Shown: piece after piece, positions 19,240-31,456 of the stretch
How positions within the stretch are numbered: position 1 is the first letter of the stretch
Layout: each line of letters starts with the position of its first letter
Assembly (NCBI GenBank): GCA_024516155.1
Contig: JAJJXM010000004.1
Location: 1,116,001 to 1,180,000 of the forward strand
Source: Pyronema omphalodes
Taxonomy: Eukaryota; Ascomycota; Pezizomycetes; Pezizales; Pyronemataceae
Length of the DNA: 64,000 nucleotides
Direction of reading: 5' to 3'
The notes under the pieces: model-generated
Database searches by the model: none
What the model was told of the DNA's origin: nothing
The model's input: only the letters and a program-made list of their open reading frames with translations
Translations under genes and position numbers: made by a program

Positions 19240-21426
19240 ATGGCCTCACGCAGAATCGTTGGACCTGCCGGTCACGATGATGGCCTCGATGCTCCTATGG
19301 GCAACACCATCAGCATCACCCGTCCTCGTTCATGGGATGAGGTTACTACTCGGGGACCAGCACGGGTCCATCATGGAACAACGATCAACACGGGCGATGT
19401 TCCTCAATGGGTAGTTTTAATGATGGAAAGGATGGATGCTACAGAGGGAGATATCAGGAAGTTGATTGAGGCAGCCGGCGAAGGGGCTGCAATGAATGAA
19501 CAGTTGCAACAGATGAAGGGGCTATACCAGGAGATGGCCCAAGGAATGCAGAAAGCCTACGATATTTTGTCAAAGAAGGGGAACTTGGACCAGGAGGTTA
19601 ACCTCCAAACTGTTACGCGACTAGTTCAAGCCAGCAATGAATTTGCTGGGCAAGTGTGGAAAACAATTGGTGACCTTGCTACAGATGCAAAGTCAAAGGA
19701 AGCATCCAATCAAGCAGCTGCTGAGAGATTGAATCAGGGCATTCAAACGACGAATGCCATTCTCGAAGCCTTTGCTCAGAGGCAGCGGGAAATCAACAGA
19801 GAAATCGAGAGATGGGCATTCGAGAAAAACACTCGGGATGCCATTAGACAACAGGACGACGAGCAACGGGATAGGCGGATTGAAGCCCTGTGCATCGCTG
19901 CAGAAACCCATCAACAGCGACTACTTGACTACGAGGAACAGAGGGAGGAGGAGAAATTGGAGCTGGTCAACAAGGTGATTGGCCTTGTAATGTCCAAAAT
20001 CCAGAAAAAGGAAAATTTCCATGCAAAGTCTCTCACCGAGGCTATGCATGAGGAGATGACTCCTAAACCCCCATCCCTTGGCAAAGCGCCAGAATTCCCG
20101 TTGCCACCATCAGAGGATGGATCTCCTGACATTGGTCAAGGAAACGGTCGAGGAAAGCCACCTGGTGGTAGAATTCCGCCACCTCCACCACCCCCATCTG
20201 ACCCTTCAGACCACGAAGATTCAGATGATGAGTATATCAGAAAAGCATTGGAAAGAAAGCGCCAGGAGCGCAAAGAAAAACAGAAAGAACGAAATCCAGA
20301 GGCGAAAAATGCAACAGAGGCATTTTTGGAGTCACTGGTTAAAAAATTACAACAATCCGAACCTGCTGGACCTAAGAGACCAAAAATGCCTGAAATGAAG
20401 GCACCACAGTTCTTTAGTGGAAAGGATAAAACATTGTTCAGGACATGGTGGATGTCGGTTAAAGATTATATTCAAACTTACACAAAAACATTTCCAGATG
20501 AAGATGATCAGGTTAAGTGGGTTGGGAGCTTGCTCACGCATAAGGCATTGAGCTGGCACCAGGAAAGAAGGAAAAGTATTCAAGGACAAGGTTTAAGGGA
20601 TACTTGGGTTGCATTTTCAAGTGCAATTGAGACTAGATTTGAGGATAGGCGAGAGGCCCAAAAAGACGCCAAGAGGATTACAGAACTCCAATACGATGGA
20701 GACATTGACGATTACATCACCAAGTTGGAGGATCTTAATATGAGGGTAGGGGCAATTGGCCCCATGTATAGGAATGTCATCTGGTAGGCGATGACACCGG
20801 CAATTAAAAAAATGGTTTACCAGAGATGTGGTGGTATCCCAACCGATGACGAAGAGATGATTGATGCAGTAAAGGATGCTGCACATGCCGTTGAAGAATT
20901 AGAAGAAGAATTGAAGGGTTCGAAGAAGAGGACTCTGGAGGTACGAGAAGATCGTACAAAGGATAAAAATAAACATAAGGAAAATGTGCGCCCTAAGGAG
21001 GTGCAGCACAAAGACAAATTGAAGGAGAAAAAGGAAAAGAAAGTTTTTGCTGGAAAAAAGTCAGAAAAACCAGCGGTTCATGCCTCAGGAAGGGAGGCTT
21101 TACAAGGAGTACCCCAAGCCGAAATGGATAAACACAAAAAGGAAAAGGCAGACTGTTGGCGTTGTGGTCGATCTGGGCATAAGATGTACGACTGTTACGC
21201 AAAAAAGACAGTTGAGGGAACTGAGTTGACAAAGGATGGAAAGGTAGCTTCTTCAGGGAAGAGGAAGCGTGATGATGACGAAATGGGGGAACAAGAAAAG
21301 CCTAAGGAAAAGAAGAAGGCTAAAACTGCTGCAGTACGGCAGGATAGAGAGGATATGGACATGCCTGACGCGCAGCCAAGGATATGGAAATTGGAGGAAG
21401 ATCAGAATATGGAATCGGATTTTTAA
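19240..21426 (+). pseudogene. gag: A1 gag, one nonsense codon
   Basis: 728 codons starting MASRRIVGPAGHDDGLD, matching the intact A2 gag (47490). TAG at 20785-20787 replaces a Glu codon (VIW-E-AMTP in A2), a GAG to TAG change. Predicted features: helical, coiled-coil-like N-terminal half, Pro-rich hinge (IPPPPPPPSDPSD), capsid-type region (KALSWHQERRKS), basic stretch, and one CCHC knuckle CWRCGRSGHKMYDC. It ends GAT TTT TAA, with the pol frame open at -1 across the stop. Confidence 0.92.
21418..21426 (+). promoter_or_regulatory. Candidate -1 frameshift at the A1 gag stop
   Basis: GAT TTT TAA: a TTT codon preceded by T allows the P-site tRNA to slip back one base onto TTT, entering the pol frame (L-K-S-S). 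Identical in A2 at 49671-49679. It is not a full X XXY YYZ heptamer. Confidence 0.5.
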
Positions 21427-24400
21427 AGTCCTCTAGGGAGGCGTCACCCGAGGAGGAAATGGATACAGACGCATTAATTGGGAAATGTGCGGGAACAAAA
21501 AGAAAAACAACGGACAGCCTTGAGTCGACCAGGACTAAGAGTCGACGATCGGACAAAGGAGATGCAATTCCAAGAACCAGGGAATTAGCACCAACTCCTG
21601 CTCATCATGGGCCGAGACCAATAATTAATATGGTTCTCAATTGGTCCAAGAATCAGCAACGCACAGTGAGAGTCCTCTTAGATACAGGCTCCACTGCTGC
21701 CCTCCTGGACAAAGCTTTTGTCCACAAATACAAAATTCCAACCGTCAAAAGGGACACCCCCCTCCAAATTCGCAACTTCAACAATGAAATAGTTGCTGGA
21801 GCAGGAGTCTTCTTTACGGTTCCATTCTTAGTGCAGCACAAGCAACATTTTGCTGCAGAATCATTCGAAGTCGCTCCGCTGGATAGTGACTGTGATACTA
21901 TCCTTCCATATTGGTGGATGGCACAACATCAGCCTTGCAACCTCTGGGGAGATCAAACTGAGATCTCATTCACCTCTTCACGTTGCAAAGAGAAATGCAC
22001 CAAGGCGCCAGCCAGTGCCTTCTCCCTCCAGGTCGACAAGCATGTACTCGACCACCCAGAGGCCTTAATCTTAGGCCACATCTCATCTGTATCCACCACA
22101 GAAGAATTATCAGAGGCACTTCAACAAGTCCCTGAGAAGTTTCGTGGCTGGATCAATATTATGACAAAGGAAGCAGCAGATAGGCTTCCAGAACACAAAC
22201 CCTACGACCATGCTATTGACATAAAAGAAGGAGAGACTCCTCCTTGGGGACCTGTCTACACTCTTAACGAAGTTGAGCTTGAGACACTGAGAGAATGGTT
22301 GAAGGATATGCTGCGTACTGGGAAAATCAGACCTTCCAAGTCACCGGCAGCAGCTCCTATTCTCTTCGTGCCAAAGGCCCATGGCAGAGGTCTCCGGTTA
22401 TGTGTTGACGATCGGGGCATCAATAAAATAACAATGGCCAACCGATACCCGCTCCCACTCATGTCAGAGTTACAGGACAGAGTTCGAGGAGCTAAAATAT
22501 TTACAAAGATGGATCTAAAGAATGGATACCATCTAATAAGAATAAAAGAAGGAGATGAATGGAAAACGGCTTTCAGATGCCGATATGGGTTATATGAATT
22601 TCTGGTTATGCCTTTTGGGTTGAGCAATGCTCCGGCCACATTCCAAGATATGATGAATCATATCTTTAGGGACATGTTGGATCAGGGAGTAATTGCGAAT
22701 ATTGATGAAGTTCTCATATATGCTGAGACAGAGGAAAAACATGACGAATTGGTAAAAGAAGTATAGAAAAGGTTGGAAGAAAATAGGTTGGTCATACCAC
22801 CGGAAAAATGTGTCTGGGGACAAAAGAAAGTGGAATTTCTGGGATATATTATCAGTGAAAATGGGATTGAAATGGCTAAGGACAAGGTGGAAACCGTCCT
22901 TATATGGGAACCCCCAAAGTCCTTGAAGGAAGTACAAGGCTTTCTTGGATTCGCTAACTTCTATCGCAGATTCATTAAGGACTTCTCAAGAATATGTCGT
23001 CCTCTTACAGAATCTACGAAAGGCGATCCAAAGAAATGGGAATGGACTGTCGCTATGGAATTGGCATTTGACGAACTGAAGAATCGATTTACAACAGCAC
23101 CAATCTTGTGTCATTTTGATCCAAGGAAGGTTTGTATAGTTGAGACTGATGCTTCGGATTTTGCTTTAGGCGCAGTTCTGTCCCAGAAAGGGGATGATGG
23201 AAAGATGCACCCAATTGCTTTCCATTCAAGAAAATTCACTCCTGCTGAGATAAATTATGAGATTCACGACAAAGAACTATTTGCTATTGTGGACTCATTT
23301 AAAGTATGGAGAAGATATCTTGAAGGAGCAATGTTTACTGTGGAGGTTTACAGCGACCACCAAAACCTTGAGTATTTTACAACAGCAAAAGTACTCAATC
23401 GACGTCACGCTAGATGGGCTCAAGAGCTTGCTGGCGTTGACTTCAAAATTTATTACAGACCTGGGGTAAAGAATGGGAAACCTGATGCTTTATCTAGGCG
23501 TCCGGAGTTCCGCCCTGAAAAGGGGGGAGGTGAAGATCAGCCGATTACGACGATCCTGCATCAAAGCCATTTTGCATCGATTTCGTTAATCAGCACTGCT
23601 GGAGAAGGAACTTCTTTTATCATTTCTTCGGCACGTCTTTCCTCTATTCCCTTGGTTCAATGGTCAGCAGAATTTTTGAAGATGGTTAAGGAAGCTGGAA
23701 AACTGGATCAGATTTACATGGAGGCAGTGAAGAAAATAAAGGAACCACTGACGATAGAGGATGGCATACTCTATCGAAAAGAAAAACTATGGGTACCAAA
23801 GGATTTGGTAAATACGGTTCTTGAATCCGAAGATGACTCTAAAATTGCAGGTCACTGCGGACAGGACAAAACTCTTGAATTAATTCGAAGGAACTTCTGG
23901 TGGCCAAAGATGGAAGAAGGAATAATAAACTATGTGAAGAGTTGTATGGAATGTCAAAAAGACAAAAAGGCGCGGCACCTGAAGTATGGATTACTTCAAC
24001 CTTTGGAATTACCATATGCCCCATGGCAATCAATCGCCATGGACTTTATTACAGACTTACCCGAATCAAATGGCTGTGATCAACTCTGGGTAGTAGTTGA
24101 TCGATTTTCGAAAATGGCCCACTTCATATCATGGCACAGAGACGGCAAGACAACTGCAGACCTTGTCAGAATTCTTGCTAAGGAAATTTGGAAATTACAT
24201 GGGCTGCCTACAGACATTATTTCGGATAGGGACTCCAGGTTCACAAGTACGACCTGGAAAGCATTTCTTGGAACACTAGACATCAAGCCTAGAATGTCCA
24301 CAGCGTTCCACCCTCAAACTGACGGACAGACGGAACGACTTAACCAGACAATCGAAGCTTACCTCCGCTCTTTTGTCAATCACGAGATGGACGATTGGGT

Positions 24401-25118
24401 TGACCTGTTACCAATGGCTGAGTTTGCTTATAACAACTCAGTAACCACCGCTACAGGACTTTCACCTTTCTATACGAATTACTGTTACAACCCCATTGCC
24501 AGCAACCCCACTGCAACTGCTGTGCGAAATCCAGCCAGCAAAGCATACGCCCACTGGATGCATACTGTGCACGAAGGAGCAAAGATATCCTTACAGAAAG
24601 CACAAGAAAGAACGAAAAAGTATGCAGACCTACAACGAAAGGAGGCACCTACTTACCAAGTTGGAGACTTGGTTATGCTCGATGGACGACACATAAAAAC
24701 AAGACGCCCATCACATAAATTGGATCACAAACTTCACGGTCCATTTCAAATCGAAAAAGTCATATCCCCAACAGCGTTACGTCTCACATTACCACGAAAA
24801 TGGAAGATTCATAATGTCTTTCATATTTCCCTACTTGAGCCTTTCCACACTGGTACAAGAGCTCCACCAGACCCAAATAAAATACTTAGGGAAGCAGACA
24901 ACGTTGAGGGAAGCGAGGAGTACGACATTGATGAAATCATGAGCAGTTATAAATCAGGAAACAGAGTACTTTACCTCGTTAAATGGCTTGGGTGGCCTAA
25001 CAAGAAAGATTGGACGGCAGAACCCTTCGACAACTTTTCAGTAGGAGGTCAGGAAAAGCTGAGAGAGTTCAATCTCAAGCATCCTGATTCTCCGAGGGAC
25101 TACCGACTCAAGGATTAA
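21427..25118 (+). pseudogene. pol: A1 pol: protease, RT, RNase H, integrase, chromodomain (nonsense codon, mutated RT site)
   Basis: In the -1 frame of gag, interrupted once by TAG at 22764-22766 in the RT thumb (a Leu codon in A2). Protease has LLDTGSTAAL. RT motifs FTKMDLKNGYHLI and VMPFGLSNAP are kept, but the YIDD box reads NIDE (about 22697-22708), losing the aromatic residue and the second Asp. RNase H has ETDASD and IHDKELF. Integrase has the HHCC finger, MDFITDLP, ISDRDSRF and HPQTDGQTERLN. The C-terminal chromodomain (YDIDEIMSSYK, LVKWLGWPNKKDWTAEP) is intact and the final frame ends at 25118. Confidence 0.92.
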
Positions 25119-25288
25119 AGCTTAATGTTTTTCCCACGTGGTTTTCATTAGGTTGAGTTGGTAGTAGGATGTAGGGGCTGGAGGACTACATCTATAATTG
25201 ATCACTTAATCACTTGGCTGCGGCGAGGTGCGATCACAGATTGATGAACTACGAGCTTCGGGACGAAGCTTGAACAGGGGGGAGGTGG
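25119..25288 (+). other. A1 3' untranslated region and polypurine tract
   Basis: No third ORF here, unlike the gypsy elements. AACAGGGGGGAGGTGG (about 25273-25288) just before the LTR is the polypurine tract. Confidence 0.75.
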
Positions 25289-25376
25289 TGCCACACCCTA
25301 CAATGTGTGAGAATAGAATAGGTATCATATATAACGCTATGGACAATATGGCAAACTCGACAGGGGAATGAATAAC
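25289..25376 (+). repeat. Right LTR of A1, first fragment
   Basis: The first 88 bases of the LTR, ending at ATAAC where Gypsy-2 inserted. Continues at 37480. Confidence 0.92.
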
Positions 25377-25881
25377 TGTCACGAACCGACAGGCACCTGC
25401 TCTGTCGGGTTGTTATTGGAGCGGCAGGAATGTGGGCGGTTGGGGTAACTACCTTGTTACTCCACTTGTTGGATAAACAATGGAAACAGTAGGTGGGAAT
25501 ACTGGGTGGAGCTCCGGTAAAGATACCGGAGCACCCCGGTACACATGGGATAAGCAAAGAGGGACGGAGCCGACCGCAGCGCGGGGTTGCCGCTGGGGAC
25601 GTCGCATTAAGCGAGGTGCTCGCTTAGTTCGGAGTGACCGAACTCAACTAAGCGAGGACCCGCTTAACACGGTGAGAATAAGAACTAGAAAAATAAGGAA
25701 ACTGAGAAAACACGACGCGCCGCTTTTGATATTTTTGGATTTTGTAGTTAGTTGTTTTGCGCTTTGTTCTTTCCTTTTTGCGATGTTTGATTTGTTTTCT
25801 GTATCTTGTAAAGGAGAATAGGAGGAGATTGCGCGGGGGATTGAGCACGGATATCACGGGAAGAAAAGATGGAACGAAAAG

Positions 25882-25888
25882 TATAAAG
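25882..25888 (+). promoter_or_regulatory. TATA box of the Gypsy-2 LTR
   Basis: TATAAAG, 35 bases upstream of the predicted start at 25917, the same spacing as in Gypsy-1. Confidence 0.55.
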
Positions 25889-25916
25889 AGGTGGAACATC
25901 TTGTATATTATCCTCC

Positions 25917-25926
25917 ACGCAATCTA
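25917..25926 (+). promoter_or_regulatory. Predicted mRNA start / self-primer segment of Gypsy-2
   Basis: ACGCAATCTA, complementary to the PBS TAGATTGCGT at 26209-26218. Gypsy-1 has ACGCAATCAA with TTGATTGCGT, a compensated change. Confidence 0.6.
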
Positions 25927-26208
25927 CTATCTAATTATCTACACATACTCCCTTGATTTCGTCCGTCCACCTCCAAAGTGAACGTTACTTCCCCCTCCGA
26001 AAACTCCCATACCCCGTTCCTCCCAATACCGATACCCCTAACCCTACCTCCAACAACAAGAACTCAGATCAAAAGGCTACGCCGCGGGGACATCCCGTAT
26101 ACGAGAAGTATTGCCCGTGCCCATACTAGTAGAGTTAGAGCCAAAGAAAAAGGAGAAGAGTTGTGTTGCTTACCTGTACTCAAGAGGAGTACGTGTGAAT
26201 TTTAACAT

Positions 26209-26218
26209 TAGATTGCGT
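26209..26218 (+). other. Primer-binding site of Gypsy-2
   Basis: TAGATTGCGT, one base beyond the LTR, pairing with 25917-25926. Confidence 0.6.
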
Positions 26219-26300
26219 CCTGACCCAAGGTACCCAACACAACGAACCGCGAAGGTCGGAAAAGAACCCCAATAGAAAAACACGGGAACTCGACAAGACC

Positions 26301-27371
26301 CTGGATCCATTCGAACTCAAAGCCTTGGGCGACATAATCGGTACTGAAGAATCAGGACCGGTAAGCCCAGTCACCCCAGAACACCCCTCGCGACCACAGA
26401 CCACCGAAACCGCGGAAAGAACAGCCTCCGCCATGACGACCCCCCACGGGCACCCTCCCCCAGGTCTGACCCCCGTCCAGATGACCATGGATCAACTGGA
26501 AATCCTATTACAACAATTATACCACCCTCCCGCGTCCAGCAACCCAAAAGTCGAGGACCCCGAGTTATATTATGGGGAACGATCCAAGCTCCATGCATTC
26601 ATCACCCAATGCGAACTCAAGTTTAATTGCGAACCGAACAAGTTCGACGAAGACATCAAGAAAATCAGTTATACCAGTGCCCGATCCAGAGGAAACGCAT
26701 GGGCGTGGATTGAACCGTCAATCAAGGAAGGGAAGAGCACCTATAGGACATGGGAAGAATTTAAAACCGCCATCACTCGGGCTTTCGGCGAAGCAGACTC
26801 CAAGGAAGTCGCAAGAAAGAAATTCAAAACCATCCGCCAAGGCAATCGCTCCGCTGCCGCGTACTGGGCGGAGTTTCAAAGAATCATGGTTGACTTGGAC
26901 TACAACGATTCGCTATACATCGACCAGTTCAACGACGGACTGCACCTCGATGTTGAACGTCAATTAGCCCTCCTCGACGAACGACCGGAAAATATGACCG
27001 ATTATGCGAACAAAGCAATCGCCCTCGACAATCGTCTATTCAATTTTCGTACCCTCCGGACCAGACACAAACCACAATACTACCGTGATCACCCCATCGG
27101 AAACACCCGAAACAACGAATCTTCGCTCTCGGACCCCACTCCCATGGAACTCAATGCTACTAGAAAACCAAGAATCACCGATAAATCAGAAGAAGAAAAA
27201 AGGAGAAAAAATAACGAGTGCTATAACTGCGGCAAACCAGGACACTACTCCGCCCGCTGCCCCCAACGCAAACCGTACTACGACCGAAGAGCGTACCGAG
27301 CAGCCGAGGCTACGATGAGGGAAAATCCTGAAGAAGAAGGAATGTCGGGAAAAGAAGGTCCCCAGGAGTAA
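26301..27371 (+). CDS. gag: Gypsy-2 gag polyprotein (no ATG at the conserved start)
   Basis: Homologous over its length to the Gypsy-1 gag ([50 protein letters not shown]) with CCHC knuckle [14 protein letters not shown]. The conserved start reads CTG GAT CCA TTC (L-D-P-F) in an ACCCTGG context; the frame is open upstream towards the LTR without an ATG, and the first in-frame ATG is near 26433 (MTTPHGHPP). Ends at TAA 27369-27371. Either initiation is non-AUG, or the start was lost in both copies. Confidence 0.88.
   Translation: MDPFELKALGDIIGTEESGPVSPVTPEHPSRPQTTETAERTASAMTTPHGHPPPGLTPVQMTMDQLEILLQQLYHPPASSNPKVEDPELYYGERSKLHAFITQCELKFNCEPNKFDEDIKKISYTSARSRGNAWAWIEPSIKEGKSTYRTWEEFKTAITRAFGEADSKEVARKKFKTIRQGNRSAAAYWAEFQRIMVDLDYNDSLYIDQFNDGLHLDVERQLALLDERPENMTDYANKAIALDNRLFNFRTLRTRHKPQYYRDHPIGNTRNNESSLSDPTPMELNATRKPRITDKSEEEKRRKNNECYNCGKPGHYSARCPQRKPYYDRRAYRAAEATMRENPEEEGMSGKEGPQE
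27347..27353 (+). promoter_or_regulatory. Candidate -1 frameshift site GGGAAAA of Gypsy-2
   Basis: Phase G GGA AAA in gag, 16-24 bases before the stop; the -1 frame (K-R-R-S-P-G-V) continues into pol and matches Gypsy-1. Confidence 0.65.
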
Positions 27372-29523
27372 AAGCACCAAAGGCGCTCCTGGGGAAGAAA
27401 GCCATAAAAAAACCCCCTGATCCCCCGTATATCATTTCCAGTATAGGACAATATCAGCGCGATGAAAAAGTAATCTTACAAGTCACTTTACGAGGAAGCA
27501 ACCATGAAGAACTCTGGACTACCGCTATGGTAGATTGCGGAGCAACCGAGAATTTCGTCGATAAGAAATACGTGGAACAAATGAATATTCCCCCAAAAAA
27601 GAAAAAGAATCCTAGAAAAGTCCTTACTGTAGACGGAAGAGAGATTGCCAGCGGACCAGTAACGCACGACGCTACCGTCGAGTTAATCATCAACAATCAC
27701 CAAGAAACGATTCAACTCCACTGTATAACCATTGGGAATTCCCCCATCATCTTGGGGCCACCGTGGTTGAAAAAACATAACCCTCAGATAAATTGGAGAG
27801 ATGGAAAGGTCTTGTTCGACTCGGAAAAATGCGCTAGGGAATGCCTCGAAACATCACCACACGCAAAAGTGGTCTCCGAAAAACAGGCAATAAAAGAATA
27901 CCAAACGGACGTTAACAATCCTACCAACAACGAAGATTCCGAAACAGAGGAACACCCTTGGCAATTATACGAATCAACTCGAGACACAACCCCGGAACTC
28001 TTCGACTACGAACCAACCCTGACCACAGAAAACGACGAAGAAAAAGAAGACTTAACCATAGTCGTTCTAAAAGAATATCATCATTACCTCCCAGTATTCA
28101 AAAAGAAAGAAATCAACAAACCCCCACCCCATCGCCACCACGACCACCGAATCCCACTAATCGACAACAAAATACCACCTTTTGAACCCCTCCGCGCCCT
28201 TGATGAAGGAAGATTAAAAGCCCTAAAGGAATACCTTGACACCAGCGTAAAAAAGGGGTGGATCCGGAGCTCAACCTCCCCGGCCGGAGCCCCGATACAC
28301 TTCGTGAAGAAAAAGGATGGGGGATTACGACTTTGTGTGGACTATAGAGGATTAAATGCTATTACTATCAAAGATAGAACCCCTCTCCCCTTAATTGGCG
28401 AAGCATTGGATCGCCTCTCAAAAGCAAAAGTCTACACCAAATTGGACGTGAAAGATGCGTATCACAACTTACGCATTGCCGAGGGTGACGAATGGAAAAC
28501 CGCCTTCCGAACAAAATACGGGTTATACGAATACCTTGTAATGCCGTTTGGGCTTACGAACGCCCCAGCATCTTTCCAGCGGTGGATGAACTAAGTCCTA
28601 AGCGACTATCTGGACATCTTTTGTATTGCGTATCTCGATGATGTGTTAATTTACTCGGACAACCTGCAACAGCATCAACAACACGTTACGAAAATATTAA
28701 ACAGAATGCAAGAAGTAGGACTCACACTGAAAGCCTCTAAATGCGAATTCCATACAACAAAAACAGAATACCTTGGATATATCATCTCCCCCGACGGTAT
28801 TTCTATGGACCCCGAAAAAATCAAAACAGTCCAAGAATGGAAGGAACCTACCAACGTCAAAGGAATTCAAAGCTTCCTAGGCTTTGCGAACTTCTATAGG
28901 AGATTCGTACGAGACTTCAGCAAGATCACAACCCCCCTCACCAAATTAACAAGGAAAGACACCCCCTTTAAATGGACTGACGACGCCCAAAATGCTTTCG
29001 ACGAATTAAAACAAGCATTAATCTCCCAACCGATCCTACGACATTTTGACCCCACCAGACCAATCACCCTTGAGACGGATGCATCCAATCACGCCATAGG
29101 AGCCGTCTGTTCGCAACCAGATGACCTCGGAATCCTCCATCCCCTCGGGTACTTCTCAAGAAAACTAAAAGATGCCGAAAGAAATTACGACATCCATGAC
29201 AAGGAACTCCTTGCAATAGTGGACAGCCTGCGGAAATGGTCAACATATTGTACAAACAGCCAACATAAAATTACTATATTAACAGATCATAAAAATCTAG
29301 AATACTGGCAAACGAAAAAAGACTTAAACTTAAGGCAAGCAAGATGGGGAGAGCAACTCGCGAACTATGATTTCTTAATATCATACAGACCGGGAAAACT
29401 CGCAGGAAAACCGGACATTCTGTCTCGCGAGTCAGGAGACTCGCCCTGGGAGGGGGACGCAAAACACAGACAGAATCAAGGGCGAATTCTGCTACCAAAC
29501 GAAAACGTCCAAATAAACTCCAC
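27354..29523 (+). pseudogene. pol: Gypsy-2 pol, first part: protease, RT, RNase H (one stop)
   Basis: Protease [14 protein letters not shown], a short acidic linker, RT with [24 protein letters not shown] and YLDD (about 28630-28641), RNase H with ETDASNHAIGAV and IHDKELLAIV. A TAA at 28592-28594 replaces a Glu codon (MN-E-VLSD in Gypsy-1). The frame is otherwise open to 29523, where the solo A-type LTR interrupts at INST. Confidence 0.92.
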
Positions 29524-29642
29524 TGTGAACCTGGCTATCGAGGCTTTCAATAGAGAGGCTTATTCGATCAGTCTCGTGCTTCGTTCGTAGAATAGGTAGA
29601 TAGCAATAGAATTGATTCCTCAAGAAGCTAGGAAGTCAACTA

Positions 29643-31445
29643 ATCTGATCTGATCTGATCTTGTTTTATTGCGACTAGAGCTACTATGGCTATTGCGCTC
29701 CACCTACTTCATGCCCATACCCTGCAACACCGCAGTTGCTCTGGGATACAACCACCCGCGCGACCTATAATACTATGTACAGGAGGTCCGGCTATGCCCA
29801 GGGTATTACAAACAAAAACAGAAACAAAAACAAAACACATAAACCCTACAAAGGAAACCTAAACTAGCCCTTTCAAAAACAAAAACGAACAAAGGAAAGG
29901 CTACGAATTACGCGGGTCAAGTGGAGAGTTTGTCAAGTGTGGAAAGATATTTGTGCAGTCATTAGAGCTCGCGGTCCATAGACAAATCATTAACAGCGTC
30001 GGGGGCCTTGCCTTTCCCGGCCTGGAGAAGTTTGATCCGTACGGGGCAAAGAGGGTCGGTTGCTGGGTGAGCAGCACTGCAAAGGGCGCATTTCACAGGT
30101 GGGTGGGTGCAGGACTTTCCGGCGCGACAGGAGGGGACAGGGCATTGGTGGTCCTTGGTGCTGTGTGGTTGGGCGCAGATGGCGCAGGTGGGTTCTCTCC
30201 GCTTTGCAGAGGGAGGTGTGGTGGCCGTAAACCTGGCAGTTGCGGCATTGGGTGGTTGGTGTCCAGGAGAAGTACTCGGTAATCCGGCACTTACGATTAC
30301 AGAGAAGGAGGGTGTTGGTGCCGATTTGGTTGAGGTTGACCATACCGCTAAGGGCGATCACCATGGTGGAGGCTTGTTTGTTGAGGCGGCGCTCATCTGG
30401 AACCAGCCAGCGAGGTTCTTGCATGAGTTTGAGGGTGGGGTAGGTCGATTCGATAAGCTTTTGCACGCCTACACCATTGGCTGCGGTTGGGATGTTGTGG
30501 ACTAGGAATTTAGTCCAGCGGCTATTGTTGGTTCCGGATATTGGTTTCAGCCAGTGAATTCTGTTGAGGAGCATCTGCATATATGGTTCGTACGCAGAGG
30601 CCGGGGTGGTAGGGTTGGTCGTCAATACCAGTTTGTTGTGGTCATTGATCCTTGCAAGAGTGAGTGAGGGAAGAGGGATATCGTTGGCCATCAGTACGTC
30701 TTTGTTGAGGCACATCAACACGTTGGTGGCTTCTTTTTCTCGACTCCTAGTCAGTGTTGGGTTGTCCAGTGTGATGATAATCTCCCTTTCCGATACGGGG
30801 GAGGGCTTTCGGGATGATGGGGGCCGGTGTTGGTTTCTTCTTTTTGCGCGACACGGTTGTGAATTGTTGATCCTTGCCTTCAACTGATGCGGAGACGCGT
30901 TCAGCCCAGGTAAGGTTGCCGGTGGTTGGTTTCTGTGGTTAGGGGGCGGCTGGGGTGGGGGCCCGAGTGGTGGACCTTCCTCTTGCGGTGGAGTCGCCAG
31001 GTGGCATGTGGGGTGCAGGGGTGGCGGTGAGTTGTCGGCGCGTACGGTTCAGCTCTGCCGTGATCGAGGCGACTTGTTTCTCCAGTTCGCGTATGCGGTT
31101 GGTGCTGGTGGCTTGGGAAGAAAGCAAGGCTTTCTCCATTCGCTCGACTTGTAGGGATAGCTGGAGGAGGAGTTGGCGGTCTGGTTCGGCAAGTGAAACG
31201 CCGGCGGTGGCCGGTCTTGGTTCATTATCGGCAGGTGGGATGGTGGGGCGTTTGCGCGCTCCACTAGGTGTTGGTGTGGATCTTTCAGGGGAAGGTGGAG
31301 GAGGGGACCCGACGTTAATGGTGTTCCTGAACCTGAAAGAGTCGAGATTGCGTTGAGACATGGTAGAGATGTTCTCAACAAGATAAAGAGGAGAGTCTGT
31401 GCAACTACAGACGAGGAGAAAGGGGGGACAAGCACTGGATCGAAA
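29643..31445 (-). mobile_element. Half-LINE copy a (1803 bp, ORF1-only)
   Basis: Flanked by GTCAACTAATC (29632-29642) and GTTAACTAATC (31446-31456), versions of the 11-bp target. 3' end (minus strand) is GTCGCAATAAAACAA followed by about three GATCA units, not poly(A). Same length and ends as copies b and c, so not 5' truncated. It carries no RT. Confidence 0.9.
29990..31361 (-). pseudogene. Half-LINE copy a ORF1 (frameshifted)
   Basis: Starts MSQRNLDSFRFRNT at 31361; the first frame stops near 30939 and the rest continues in another frame from 30883 down to 29990. Homologous to the intact ORF1 at 45556-46953, with CRNCQVYGHHTSLC kept and later Cys/His motifs shifted by further indels near 30200. 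Confidence 0.88.
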
Positions 31446-31456
31446 GTTAACTAATC

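Larger units (their letters stand above)
25377..26207 (+). repeat. 5' LTR of Gypsy-2
   Basis: TGTCACGAACCG to TTTTAACA. Contains the TATA box at 25882 and the self-primer at 25917. It also carries an orphan copy of the ORF3 C-terminal coding end. Confidence 0.93.

Noticed and set aside
30093..30290. Separate small genes within the half-LINE copies
   Set aside because: They are frame-shifted pieces of the same ORF1, shown by alignment with the intact copy at 45556-46953.
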